From: Elymus sibiricus
Lineage: Eukaryota; Streptophyta; Magnoliopsida; Poales; Poaceae
Length of the DNA stretch: 64,000 nt
Assembly (NCBI GenBank): GCA_039707655.1
Contig: CM077665.1
Location: forward strand, 305,598,486 to 305,662,485
Reading direction: 5' to 3'
A program made the translations under genes and the position numbers. Shown piece by piece: positions 45,122 through 58,386 of the stretch (position 1 is its first letter; each line of letters starts with the position of its first letter). The notes below the pieces were generated by a model. It did no database searches and was not told the DNA's origin. It worked only from the letters and a program-made list of their open reading frames with translations.

Positions 45122-48100
45122 TTGGCCCGCCTCGTTTCAACGAGCAGGAAAATGGGTCTATTCGTCCCCCGCCCTTGGTACCGACGTTGCTGCCAACATA
45201 ACTGACAAGCTCTCCTCTGACATGTCTTGCTACCATGACCGTGCAAGATGTCACTGCTCTTCCTACTTTTAACAGCTGGGTGGGCCCATAACCCACAGTT
45301 CCAAAGGATCGAAACCTGACTCTCCTGTACATCCTTGATTCTAAAGTATCCTTTGCACTTGGCTTCGTATGTAATTCCCGAGCCACCGTCCAAGGGATGA
45401 TCTATTCTAGCAGCACACGCAATAATTATTTCGTTGCTCTGGACCCCTTTTCTCCTTCTGTTTAGGCATCGAATGATTGCCTACCCGTTTGAAACTTTGG
45501 ACCATCGCATATTTCTCTCAATGATTTCCCTGAGTTACAACTCGAGGAATGATTCTTGTCTTCTTCCCCGAGTTCACCGTCAAGTGCCCAACCTCGTGTA
45601 GCTACGTTCTTCCAGAGTTTTCCCTCATATCGCATTCGTAGGACGATGAAGTTCCCGAAGAAAGAATGACGATTTTCTTTGCCTAAGAGTTTGTACTCGA
45701 TCATGTCTTTCCAAGTTGTTAGGCTACATCACCATCGTCATGCTAGAGCTTGACCATGCTATCTGTGTCCTTCATCCCCGGAACACAATTCCAATAGTGC
45801 ACTAAGCTTACATCGAGTTTTCAACGTCATGTTGGTTGTCTTGAAAGGCAATTTCGATTCTGAGCTAGCACTCTAATCCGTGGTTCCGGCAAGCTTTCGC
45901 TTCACCATTTCTTTGCTCGGTGTCGTCGCTGATCGATTACATCTTCATGAGACTTCTCGACAATTGTGTCGTGATCATCATCAACATGCTGAACTCTTCC
46001 AGGGTATCATTTAAATTAATGATGAGAAGTAGCATCCTTGCCCCTTGGTAATTTGTATTGTCGTTGACGGCATCCTTGCCTTCCTTCCAAACGCAGACTT
46101 GATCTTGTTTTGGTTGAACCTTAAGTTCCTTGTTAGTCATCTTGTGTTATGTTATATCTTGGAGTATTACCATCTTTTATCGAGAATGTCGTGAGAAATG
46201 CACACATCTTAAGAATTCTTGATATAGTGATACTGCTTGCCATCACCTTTCCTTTCTTGGTCCCCGTGTTGCTTCTAACCGGAATAACCGACAAAGGGAC
46301 TGTGATGTGTAAGTTTAACATTTAGGGCATAGCAACTCTATTACCTTGGAGTTAGTGAACAATAAGTCCATTCTTAGTGTGTTGGCTGTTAAAACAACAT
46401 TCTAACATTGGTTGTGCTACTCAGTCCGGATTTTGGGTGCACCTTTCGATTAATGTTTAATTGTGGGTGTTTTCCTGGGACATACCTCATTATATCATCT
46501 GGTTTGACCAATGCTATCCCCTTGTTCACTCAATCGTGGAAATCCATCTTTGTGGGAATCTCGACAAATTGTTGCTGAGCCCATCAGCCACATCCTCATC
46601 TTCTTCGTGGTTCATGATGAACATTTAAGCTAGTGTTGGAAACCTTGAAAGCATTATCTTTGTGCCTAGCTCATGAAGAATATGTTTGATAAAAGGAGTG
46701 TTTTGCTCTAAGTTCACGTGCATTTTAGTCGCCGTGATTAGGAGAAAGTTTTGTTTTGTTTCCTATGGAATCGTCCCAAAACATTTGCGCATATGCGAAG
46801 TGTTATATTATTTGAAGATTTGCTACCTTCACTCCATATAAATTTCCTAGCACCCCAAGCCACTGAATGATTTGATCTAGGAAAAGAAGTTCATCGTAAG
46901 AACTAATCCAGACTTACACATGGAACTTTGATATCATCTATGATGGATCCCAACCGGAACTTGATTGCTTTCCATTCTGTAAACTTCAATGTGGGCACGA
47001 ATACCTTGACATTGTGTTCATGTGTCTTGCAATCCAACTCATGATTCAAGGCTTGCTTCCGTCGTTCGTTTCGAGACTCTTGCAACCTCATCTCGTAGAT
47101 CTGTGTTGCATCCTTTTCTTCTCAGTCCTGCTAAGTCTAAAGAATCCTGACACCAACCAGATCTGAATCTCAATCAGATATGATGGTTGGAACTTTTTCA
47201 AAAGTATAACTTTGGTCTCTACGTGACTCAGTAAGGTGATGTTATGGCTACCACACTTGGCCATAGGACCTATTGTTATAGTATCTTGTTCAGCAAGGTT
47301 CGCCATTCTTTCATGAGGAAATTGTAAGATTTATCCTATAAGTTGTTCTTGATGGATCCCCTGCATATCTAAAGTCTGACCTTTACCTGATGACCATGTC
47401 AATTCTATCCCTAAGCATGTCTGTGGTATTTCGATCATCAACAAGAACATTGGGAGTGCAATGAAAAATTTTCTTGATCAATTATCCAAACATTGTTGTA
47501 TGGGTAAACATCATGATTCTCCTTGCCCCTTTTATCCAAAGGGTTACGCATTTGCTGCCCTGTCATGTATTTCGTGCTCTGCTTTTCCATGGGAAGGATA
47601 TACTCATAATACTTGTGTATTAATACATTTTCCTTTCCATTGGTATATTTAACGTTTCTTGAGATTATATGATCTAAATAGTAATAATTCCCTGCTTAGG
47701 TAAACACCTCGGTGAACAACTCTGTCAGTAAGACCCTGTTACTATTGTTGATAACAATCGGGTAACCGCCGGTGGACGAGAACTTTGCCTATTGGCCCGC
47801 CTCGTTTCAACGAGCAGGAAAATGGGTCTATTCGTCCCCCGCCCTTGGTACCGACGTTGCTGCCAACATAACTGACAAGCTATCCTCTGACATGTCTTGC
47901 TACCATGACCGTGCAAGATGTCACTGCTCTTCCTACTTTTAACAGCATGGTGGGCCCATAACCCACAGTTCCGAAGGATCGAAACCTGACTCTCCTGTAC
48001 ATCCTTGATTCTAAAGTATCCTTTGCACTTGGCTTCGTATGTAATTCCCGAGCCACCGTCCAAGCGATGATCTATTCTAGCAGCACACGCAATAATTATT

Positions 48101-51100
48101 TTGTTGCTCTGGACCCCTTTTCTCCTTCTATTTAGGCATCGAATGATTGCCTACCCGTTTGAAACTTTGGACCATCGCATATTGCTCTCAATGGTTTCCC
48201 TGAGTTATAACCCGAGGATTGATTCTTGTCTTCTTCCCCGAGTTCACCGTCAAGTGCCCAACCTCGTGTAGCTACGTTCTTCCAGGGTTTTCCCTCATAT
48301 CGTATTCGTAGGACGATGAAGTTCCCGAAGAAAGAATGATGATTTTCTTTGCCTAAGAGTTTGTACTCGATCATGTCTTTCCAAGCTGTTAGGCTACATC
48401 ACCATCGTCATGCTAGAGCTTGACCATGCTATATGTGTCCTTCATCCCCGGAACACAATTCCAATAGTGCACTAAGCTTACATCGAGTTTTCAACGTCAT
48501 GTTGGTTGTCTTGAAAGGCAATTTCGATTCTGAGCTAGCACTCTAATCCGTAGTTCCGGCAAGCTTTCGCTTTACCATTTCTTTGCTCGGTGTCGTCGCT
48601 GATCGATTACATCTTCATGAGACTTCTCGACAACTATGTCGTGATCATCATCAACATGCTGAACTCTTCCAGGGTATCATTTAAATTCATGATGAGAAGT
48701 AGCATCCTTGCCCCTTGGTAATTTGTATTGTCGTTGACGGCATCCTTGCCTTCCTTCCAAACGCAGACTTGATCTTGTTTTGGTTGAACCTTAAGTTCCT
48801 TGTTAGTCATCTTGTGTTATGTTATATCTTGGAGTATTACCATCTTTTATCGAGAATGTCGTGAGAAATGCACACATCTTAAGAATTCTTGATATAGTGA
48901 TACTGCTTGCCATCACCTTTCCTTTCTTGGTCCCCGTGTTGCTTCTAACCGGAATAACCGACAAAGGGACTGTGATGTGTAAGTTTAACATTTAGGGCAT
49001 AGCAACTCTATTACCTTGGAGTTAGTGAATAATAAGTCCATTCTTAGTGTGTTGTCTGTTAAAATAATATTCTAACATTGGTTGTGCTACTCAGTCCGGA
49101 TTTTGGGTGCACCTTTCGATTAATGTTTAATTGTGGGTGTTTTCCTCGGACATACCTCATTATATCATCTGGTTTGACCAATGCTATCCCGTTGTTCACT
49201 CAATCGTGGAAATCCATCTTTGTGGGAATCTCGACAAATTGTTGCTGAGCCCATCAGCCACATCCTCATCTTCTTCGTGGTTCATGATGAACATTTAAGC
49301 TAGTGTTGGAAACCTTGAAAGCATTATCTTTGTGCCTAGCTCATGAAGAATATGTTTGATAAAAGGAGTGTTTTTCTCTAAGTTCACGTGCATTTTTGTC
49401 GCCGTGATTATGAGAAAGTTTTGTTTCGTTTCCTATGGAATCGTCCCAAAACATTCGCGCATATGCGAAGTGTTATATGTTTTGAAGATTCGCTACCTTC
49501 ACTCCATATAAATTTCCTAGCACCCCAAGCCACTGATTGATTTGATCTAGGAAAACAAGTTCATTGTAAGAACTAATCCAGACTTACACATGGAGCTTTG
49601 ATATCATCTATCATGGATCCCAACCAGAACTTGATTGCTTTCCATTCTGAAAACTTCAATGTGGGCACGAATACCTTGACATTGTGTTCATGTGTCTTGC
49701 AATCCAACTCATGATTCAAGGCTTGCTTCCGTCGTTCGTTTCGAGACTCTTGCAACCTCATCTCGTAGATCTGTGTTGCATCCTTTTCTTCTCAGTCCTG
49801 CTAAGTGTAAAGAATCCTGACACCAACCAGATCTGAATCTCAATCAGATATGATGGTTGGAACTTTTTCAAAAGTATAACTTTGGTCTCTAGGTGACTCA
49901 GTAAGGTGATGTTATGGCTACCACACTTGGCCATAGGACCTATTGTTATAGTATCTTGTTCAGCAAGGTTCGCCATTGTTTCATGAGGAAATTGAAAGAT
50001 TTATCCTATAAGTTGTTCTTGATGGATCCCCTGCATATCTAAAGTCTGACCTTTACCTGATGACCATGTCAATGCTATCCCTAAGCATGTCTGTGGTATT
50101 TCGATCATCAACAAGAACATTGGGAGTGCAATGAAAAATTTTCTTGATCAATTATCCAAACATTGTTGTATGGGTAAACATCATGATTCTCCTTGCCCCT
50201 TTTATCCAAAGGGTTACGCATTTGCTGCCCTGTCATGTATTTCGTGCTCTGCTTTTCCATGGGAAGGATATACTCATGATACTTGTGTATTAATACATTT
50301 TCCTTTCCATTGGTATATTTAACCTTTCTTGAGATTATATGATCTAAATAGTAATAATTCCCTGCTTAGGTAAACACCTCGGTGAACAACTCTGTCAGTA
50401 AGACCCTGTTACTATTGTTGATAACAATCAGGTAACCGCCGGTGGACGTGAACTTTTCCTATTGGCCCGCCTCTTTTCAACGAGCATGAAAATGGGTCTA
50501 TTCGTCCCCCGCCCTTGGTACCGACGTTGCTGCCAACATAACTGACAAGCTCTCCTCTGACATGTCTTGCTACCATGACCGTGCAAGATGTCACTGCTCT
50601 TCCTACTTTTAACAGCTGGGTGGGCCCATAACCCACAGTTCCAAAGGATTGAAACCTGACTCTCCTGTACATCCTTGATTCTAAAGTATCCTTTGCACTT
50701 GGCTTCGTATGTAATTCCCGAGCCACCGTCCAAGGGATGATCTATTCTAGCAGCACACACAATAATTATTTCGTTGCTCTGGACCCCTTTTCTCCTTCTG
50801 TTTAGGCATCGAATGATTGCCTACCCGTTTGATACTTTGGACCATCGCATATTGCTCTCAATGATTTCCCTGAGTTACAACTCGAGGAATGATTCTTGTC
50901 TTCTTCCCCGAGTTCATTGTCAAGTGCCCAACCTCGTGTAGCTACGTTCTTCCAGAGTTTTCCCTCATATCGCATTCGTAGGACGATGAAGTTCCCGAAG
51001 AAAGAATGACGATTTTCTTTTCCTAAGAGTTTGTACTCGATCATGTCTTTCCAAGCTGTTAGGCTACATCACCATCGTCATGCTAGAGCTTGACCATGCT

Positions 51101-53683
51101 ATCTGTGTCCTTCATCCCCGGAACACAATTCCAATAGTGCACTAAGCTTACATCGAGTTTTCAACGTCATGTTCGTAGTTTTGAAAGGCAATTTCGATTC
51201 TGAGCTAGTACTCTAATCCGTGGTTCCGGCAAGCTTTCGCTTCACCATTTCTTTGCGCGGTGTCGTCGCTGATCGATTACATCTTCATGAGACTTCTCGA
51301 CAATTGTGTCGTGATCATCATCAACATGCTGAACTCTTCCAGGGTATCATTTAAATTCATGATGAGAAGTAGCATCTTGCCCCTTGGTAATTTGTATTGT
51401 CGTTGACGGCATCCTTGCCTTCCTTCCAAACGCAGACTTGGTCTTGTTTTGGTTGAACCTTAAGTTCCTTGTTAGTCATCTTGTGTTATGTTATATCTTG
51501 GAGTGTTACCATCTTTTATCGAGAATGTCGTGAGAAATGCACACATCTTAAGAATTCTTGATATAGTGATACTGCTTGCCATCGCCTTTCCTTTCTTGGT
51601 CCTCGTGTTGCTTCTAACCGGAATAACTGACAGAGGGACTGTGATGTGTAAGTTTACCATTTAGGGCATAGCAACTCTATTACCTTGGAGTTAGTGAACA
51701 ATAAGTCCATTCTTAGTGTGTTGGCTGTTGAATCAACATTCTAACATTGGTTGTGCTACTCAATCCGGATTTTGGGTGCACCTTTCGATTAATGTTTAAT
51801 TGTGGGTGTTTTCCTCGGACATACCTCATTATATCATCTGGTTTTACCAATGCTATCCCCTTGTTCACTCAATCGTGGAAATCCATCTTTGTTGGAATCT
51901 CGACGAATTGTTGCTGAGCCCATCAGCCACATCCTCATCTTCTTTGTGGTTCATGATGAACATTTAAGCTCGTGTTGGAAACCTTGAAAGCATTATCTTT
52001 GTGCCTAGCTCATGAAGAATATGTTTGATAAAAGGAGTGTTTTTCTCTAAGTTCACGTGCATTTTTGTCGCCGTGATTATGAGAAAGTTTTGTTTCGTTT
52101 CCTATGGAATCGTCCCAAAACATTCGCGCATATGCGAAGTGTTATATGTTTTGAAGATTTGCTACCTTCACTCCATATAAATTTCCTAGCACCCCAAGCC
52201 ACTGATTGATTTGATCTAGGAAAAGAAGTTCATCGTAAGAACTAATCCAGACTTACACATGGAACTTTGATATCATCTATGATGGATCCCAACCAGAACT
52301 AGATTGCTTTCCATTCTGAAAACTACAATGTGGGCACGAATACCTTGACATTGTGTTCATGTGTCTTGCAATCCAACTCGTGATTCAAGGCTTGCTTCCG
52401 TCGTTCATTTCGAGACTCTTGCAACCTCATCTCGTAGATCTGTGTTGCATCCTTTTCTTCTCGGTCCTGCTAAGTCTAAAGAATCCTGACACCAACCAGA
52501 TCTGAATCTCAATCAGATATGATGGTTGGAACTTTTTCAAAAGTATAACTTTGGTCTCTACGTGACTCAGTAAGGTGATGTTATGGCTACCACACTTGGC
52601 CATAGGACCTATTGTTATAGTATCTTGTTCAGCAAGGTTCGCCATTCTTTCATGAGGAAATTGTAAGATTTATCCTATAAGTTGTTCTTGATGGATCCCC
52701 TGCATATCTAAAGTCTGACCTTTACCTGATGACCATGTCAATGCTATCCCTAAGCATGTCTGTGGTATTTCGATCATCAACAAGAACATTGGGAGCGCAA
52801 TGAAAAAAAAATTGATCAATTATCCAAACATTCTTGTATGGATAAACATCATGATTCTCCTAGCCCCTTTTATCCAAAGGGTTACGCATTTGCTGCCCTG
52901 TCATGTATTTCGTGCTCTGCTTTTCCATGGGAAGGATATACTCATCATACTTGTGTATAAATACATTTTCCTTACCATTGGTATATTTAACCTTTCTTGA
53001 GATTATATGATCTAAACAGTAATAATTCCCTGCTTAGGTAAACACCTCGGTGAACAACTCTGTCAGTAAGACCCTGTTACTATTGTTGATAACATTCCGG
53101 TAACCGCCGGTGGACGCGAAATTTGCCTATTGGCCAGCCTCGTTTCAACGAGCAGGAAAATTGGTCTATTCGTCCCCCGCCCTTGGTACCGACGTTGCTG
53201 CCAACATAACTGACAAGCTATCCTCTGACATGTCTTGCTACCATGACCGTGCAAGATGTCACTGCTCTTCCTACTTTTAACAGCATGGTGGGCCCAAAAC
53301 CCACAGTTCCAAAGGATCGAAACCTGACTCTCCTGTACATCCTTGATTCTAAAGTATCCTTTGCACTTGGCTTCGTATGTAATTCCCGAGCCACCGTCCA
53401 AGGGATGATCTATTCTAGCAGCACACGCAATAATTATTTCGTTTCTCTGGACCCCTTTTCTCCTTCTGTTCAGGCATCGAATGATTGCCTACCCGTTTGA
53501 AACTTTGGACCATCGCATATTGCTCTCAATGATTTCCCTGAGTTACAACTCGAGGAATGATTCTTGTCTTCTTCCCCGAGTTCACCGTCAAGTGCCCAAC
53601 CTCGTGTAGCTACGTTCTTCTAGAGTTTTCCCTCATATCGCATTCGTAGGACGATGAAGTTCCCGAAGAAAGAATGACGATTT
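45122..53683 (+). repeat. Tandem array of a 2.67-kb unit in element Y
   Basis: Units begin TTGGCCCGCCTCG at 45122, 47792, 50462 and 53130 (spacings 2670, 2670, 2668). The last copy stops after 554 bp, at 53683. The array can be written P-Q-P-Q-P-Q-P with P of 554 bp (45122-45675, 47792-48345, 50462-51015, 53130-53683) and Q of about 2115 bp. Copies 1 and 2 differ at roughly 2 percent of sites. Minus-strand ORFs of 60-110 codons recur in each unit, but recent duplication explains this without coding function, and I recognise none of them. Confidence 0.92.
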
Positions 53684-53851
53684 CATCAGGATGACCTAAA
53701 TCATAGAATCGAAGACATCAACGTAAAGGACCAACCTCTTCGATGTGAGCAGCCTAGAACGAGAAGATTCGTTAGAATTTCGTAACCAAACTTCCCCCTT
53801 ACTTCTACCTCTTAATTCTCAGGACGAGAATTTCTTTTAGTAGGGGAGAGT
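53684..53851 (+). other. Element Y 3' interior end and PPT
   Basis: Contains TCTCAGGACGAGAATTTCTT, a form often seen just before grass LTRs that start TGTGACACCC or TGTAACACCC. PPT TAGGGGAGAGT is at 53841-53851. Confidence 0.65.
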
Positions 53852-56800
53852 TGTGACACCCTTGGAATCATGCTACAGTGATCAGAGTAATTAAGCTACA
53901 GTAACCATGAGGAATCAGCTAATCCATTTTTGCTAAACCATGCTTGATCACATTGGAGTCAAATCTCATTTGAATTCCCTAATGATTTTCAAAATTCTTT
54001 TAAAAAGTGGATAAAATATATTTGCAAACCAGAAAACTAAAATCATGGTTGGGTTATAACTATTCCCTAAATATTTATAGAATGGAAACCAACATTTCAT
54101 AATGTAATTTAGTGCCTCTAAAGCAATTTAAGATAGGCCAGTTCTATTAATTAAATGCCTTTACAAATTATAAAAATTCCAACCTTTTTTCATTTGATCC
54201 TCAAACTTTTTGAGGCAGTGTATAAAAATGCATTAGGATTAATGGACCTAATGCCTTATTTTTCTAAAGTCATATGGTTTGTGATTTTAAAACAAAGAGA
54301 AACTGTTTTAAAATGAAAACCAGAAAAGCTTTTAAAACTAAAGGAAAAGAAAGCCCCCCTGTTAACCTGGATCTTGGCCCCTTGCACAGGCCCAGCCCAA
54401 CTCTCCCTCCCTCCTTCAGCCTTTGTACCCCGAGGCGCGCTGGACGTCCAGCGCCCGTCCATGACGCCGATAGCCACGGGGCGGCCATGCAGCGGCACCC
54501 CGGCGACATCAAGACGCGTACAAGCCCCCCTGCCCCCGCCCCCCGCAAACCCTAGACCCCCTCGGAACCCCCCCTCTCCTTCCCCCTCCCCTTGGCCCCG
54601 TCGATTTCTTGGACGCCCGGACGCATCCGTCGCCGCCGCCCGCCATTTACTGCGGCCATCGGCCACCCCGAGGCGCTCGAGCGGGTCCTGGAGGGCCCTC
54701 GCCTTCGACCACGTTGCCGGTGCCCCTGGATCGAGGCGGTGAAGCCACCAAGGGCCGCAATCGAAGCGCTCCTCACCACCACGGCCGCGTCGCCATTGCC
54801 GCCGATCCTCCCATCACCGGCCCCCCCACAGCTCCCCTGAGCTCCCCTCGACCTCGCTGTTAGCTCTCGGTGCTCGTGTGCCCTTCTTCCCCTCTCCCTC
54901 TTCCTCACTAGCCGCCGCACCGCGAGGCCCGCCACTGCCGCCATGCGCCATTATCGCCGGTGAGGTCTCCGGGGAACTTTTGGTCCTGAGAACCGCCGTT
55001 ACCTTTGTTAGATCCCCACGAAGTCGTTGCCACGCCCCTTTTGCTCGAAATCGAGTCGTGGCCATCGTGTTCGTCGGGATCGAGGAGCAGCCGCCGCCCG
55101 GCTCGTCGTGGCCATCGTTTCCGTCCACACCCGGTCACCCAACGACCACCGTTCGACGCGGGCGACAACCAACTATCCGTCGATGCCCTCAGCGCATCAA
55201 ACTGACGCCCGTAGCGCAAACCCGGCGAGTCCCCGCGTTGCTGCCGTCGCCGGCGCACTGTAGCTCCTCGCCGGCGTTAACCACGATGACGTGGTCGTCA
55301 TTAACCCCCCCCCCCCATCATTAGCTCCTAATCTAGATGCTAACGGCCACTGACATCTAGGCCCAGCACTGTAGCATTTGCATTAGTCACTAATTAAACT
55401 ACTAACTGACACTGACTAGTGGCCCCACACCCTAGTTAACCTAATCTAAATAGACTATTAAGTTAACAGTCACTTACACCTGGGGCCCACTTGCATTATT
55501 CCCTGTTTGACCAAGTCAATTGCTGACTGGGCTATTCCCAGTCAGTGACAAGTGGAACCCCTTGGACCCCTTTGACTCTGTTGACCAGTCAACTGGTCAA
55601 CAGTTGACTAGGCTGAATCAGCCCCACTGACCCCACCTATCATCCACTGTGGCTAGCCCAGAGTGGGTATAAAAGGTATTTACTGTTTTTATTTTCGAAT
55701 TAAATAAATAAATAATAATTTCAGAATATTAATAAAACTTTGAAAATTAATATAAAATAGTCTATAACTACGATGAAAATAATTTATATATGAACAATGC
55801 TTAGAAAAATCCCATGAATCTGAATACGTTGTCCATTCATCTGCCACATGCTCCTAGCATGATGAACATGGAACTTTTCCATCCGTTTCATCTGTCCGGT
55901 AGTAGCCTGAGATCCGGAAAATATCGTCAGGTATTCTCCCGCTTCGTCTGTGACGTGTAGTATTGTGTTAGCTCATGCCTAGCACTGCATATTGACATGT
56001 CATGCATTGTCATGCATCTATCTACTTTATATTTATTGTTTCTCCCCCTCTTCTTACCGGTAGACACCGAGAGTGCTGCTGCTGCCGGGTACGACCACGC
56101 CACTGACGATCAGCCTTTTGCAGCAGAGCAACAAGGCAAGCAAACCCCCTTGAGCATTCCGATATCGCCCATTCTTTCTCTCTCATGCTTGCATTAGATT
56201 TTGCTACTGTTGTGTATAGCTTCTATTCTGATGCATAGCCTGCTTTTGTTCAACTGCTACTGTACCTGTTGTTATATCAACTGCTTAGCATAGGTTGATT
56301 AGTGATTTCCCCTGTGACCCCTTAGTCCCAGTTGCCCCTGCTTCATCATCGACGACTTGAAGACTCGATCAAATGACCGACAAGCCATGACCCGTCACAT
56401 TCACCGCACTCCCCCTTAGTTGTACGACTCTGTAGAGCTACTATCGAGTACCGAGGGTGACACCTCGTAAAGTACTCATGATGCTAACTCTGTAGTGTAG
56501 CTAGTCGGTCGTGGTTATCGAGGGTGATTCCTCCTTCACCACTCCCGACGACGACTCTGTCGTGCAACCCATCAAGCGTACACCATCGAGGGTGAATCCT
56601 CTCTGGTTACCTTGGCTATTACATTGGGTGGGATCCTCCGAGGTTGATTCCTCGAGTTTCCCCTTGATGTTTGGACACACGGTTACTTTGACTTTACTAC
56701 TGTTACATGTTGAGGTCTGGATGACCTGGATGGTGTTGGTGTAATGACGACGGGGCCTGGCCGTCCCTTCTTGGCCCTTGCCACAAGACCTCGAGACGCG

Positions 56801-58041
56801 GCGACGGGACCACATATCGTGTATCGCGCTCGTCACCGCAGTTAACAAAATTCTAATGGGTTGGGTATTTGATCTGAGTTGGTCGTTTGACCATTTTTGC
56901 ACTAATCTTCATGTGGGAGAAGTTATGGGTACTCGGTGTCGTTGTATCAGCCGAAGCTCTTCGGACGTCAGCAATGGAGCTGCGCGCGCCCGAGTGGTCC
57001 ACGAAGGCATTGATCTTGTATTAGAGGTGCTAGGACTGACCTCGGCCGCCCTTGCTTCGTGCAGGAGTGCAAAGGGTGAATGGGCCCATGACCCCTGCGC
57101 GCTTAGGATTTAGACCAGCGGGCTGGCCTCTCTGTTGAGCCTATGTAGGGCGACGACGTGTTGATGTCTCGAGGCCGGGCATGACCCAGGAAAGTGTGTC
57201 CGGTCAAAGGTTATCAAGCGTGTTGGAAAATGTGGTGCACCCCTGCAGGGATGAATTCAATTATTCGCATAGCCGTGTCCACGGTAACAGGACGACTTGG
57301 AGTTGTACCTCGATCTACTACAACTAAAATTGTGACTTAAAATTGGAATGTTTGGCTCCGAGATTGCTTTCTCGCAGGGAGTCGAGGAAGAATCTCTGGG
57401 CGTGGTTACTTAATAAATTTGCTACAATATTATTGCTACATATGAGTTACCAATCTACACTCTTCTAATGCTGCAAGATGTTGAAGAAGCTAGTCTTCGA
57501 TAGGACTAGGCCTTCCCCCTAGTCTTGCTTTTCTGCAGTCAGTCCAAAGATATAACCCCATTCCTTTGATACTGATGCATATTTTTGTATAGTTCTGATG
57601 TAAGCTTTACCACCTCTTTCCCCTCGATACGATTGCCGCGTTCAGATGACGGAGCCCACGGGATGGAGTACCCCGCAGATGACTATTACACTACCGCTGG
57701 AGCGTACTACTACGTGGAGAGTGCCGACGCTCAGGAGTAGTTAGGTTGGCTCCCAGGCAGGAGGCCTTGCCTCTTCCGATCCGCTGCTTATGTTTGTGCT
57801 AGCATTCTTAAGTTAAAACTTGTTTAACTTATGTCCGTACTCAGATATTATTTGCTTCCGCTGACTCTTTGAATTTGAGCTTATGTATTCGAGCCCTCAA
57901 GGCCCCTGGCTTGTAATATGAAGCTTGTATGACTTTAATTTGTGTCTAGAGTTGTGTTGTGATATCTTACAGTGAGTCCCTAATCTTGATCGTACGCATT
58001 TGCGTGTATTATTTGCGTACGATCAAAATGTGGGCATCACA
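53852..58041 (+). repeat. Element Y 3' LTR
   Basis: 4190 bp, begins TGTGACACCCTTGG and ends GGGCATCACA. It aligns to the 5' LTR along its full length, with small indels (for example an extra TTGACCAAGTCAATTGCTGA-like stretch near 55507). Confidence 0.85.
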
Positions 58042-58386
58042 GCCGCTCGAGCATCCGCCGCCGAAGCCCCGCCACGAGCTCGCTGGAGCTCCACCGAAAT
58101 GGCCACCGCCGCATGGTTTCCTCCTGTCGCGCCTCGATCCGGTCTCCTCCGCCTCTTGTCGACCTCACATCGCCCGGCCGGAGTTCCCTTGAGCCACCCC
58201 ACCAACATAGGCGCCGGCGACGTGCGTCCCTGCACGATCCGCCGCCGCTCGCCTCGTGGTTGACCGCAACCGCCCGCCCGCGTGGGCCACATGGCGCCCG
58301 GCCTAGCCGCTTCGCCGCCCCAGCCCGTCACCGAATGGGATTGGCCCATGGGTGAGCCCCAACTCCCCTGCTCTGACTATTTGATG
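58042..58386 (+). repeat. Element Z LTR, second piece
   Basis: Continues the GC-rich sequence broken at 39267 (flank GCCGC). It ends with the 9-bp target TATTTGATG (58378-58386) duplicated by the Mutator-like element. No gene. Confidence 0.65.

Larger units (their letters stand above)
39268..58041 (+). mobile_element. Element Y: large non-coding LTR retrotransposon with tandem array
   Basis: 18.8 kb. LTRs lie at 39268-43445 and 53852-58041, with ends TGTGA...TCACA. PBS TGGTATCAGAGC is at 43449 and PPT at 53841. Flanks are GCCGA and GCCGC, a TSD with one change. The 10.4-kb interior has no gag or pol that I can recognise, so it resembles the large non-coding LARD type (long LTRs plus non-coding interior). 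However, 8.6 kb of the interior is a tandem array. LTR divergence is about 5-6 percent in two samples. Confidence 0.85.

Noticed and set aside
45112..53401. Recurring minus-strand ORFs (MDGGSGITYEAKCKGY... type) in each repeat unit
   Set aside because: Their repetition follows from the tandem array; copies differ with frame-changing ends and no domain is recognisable.
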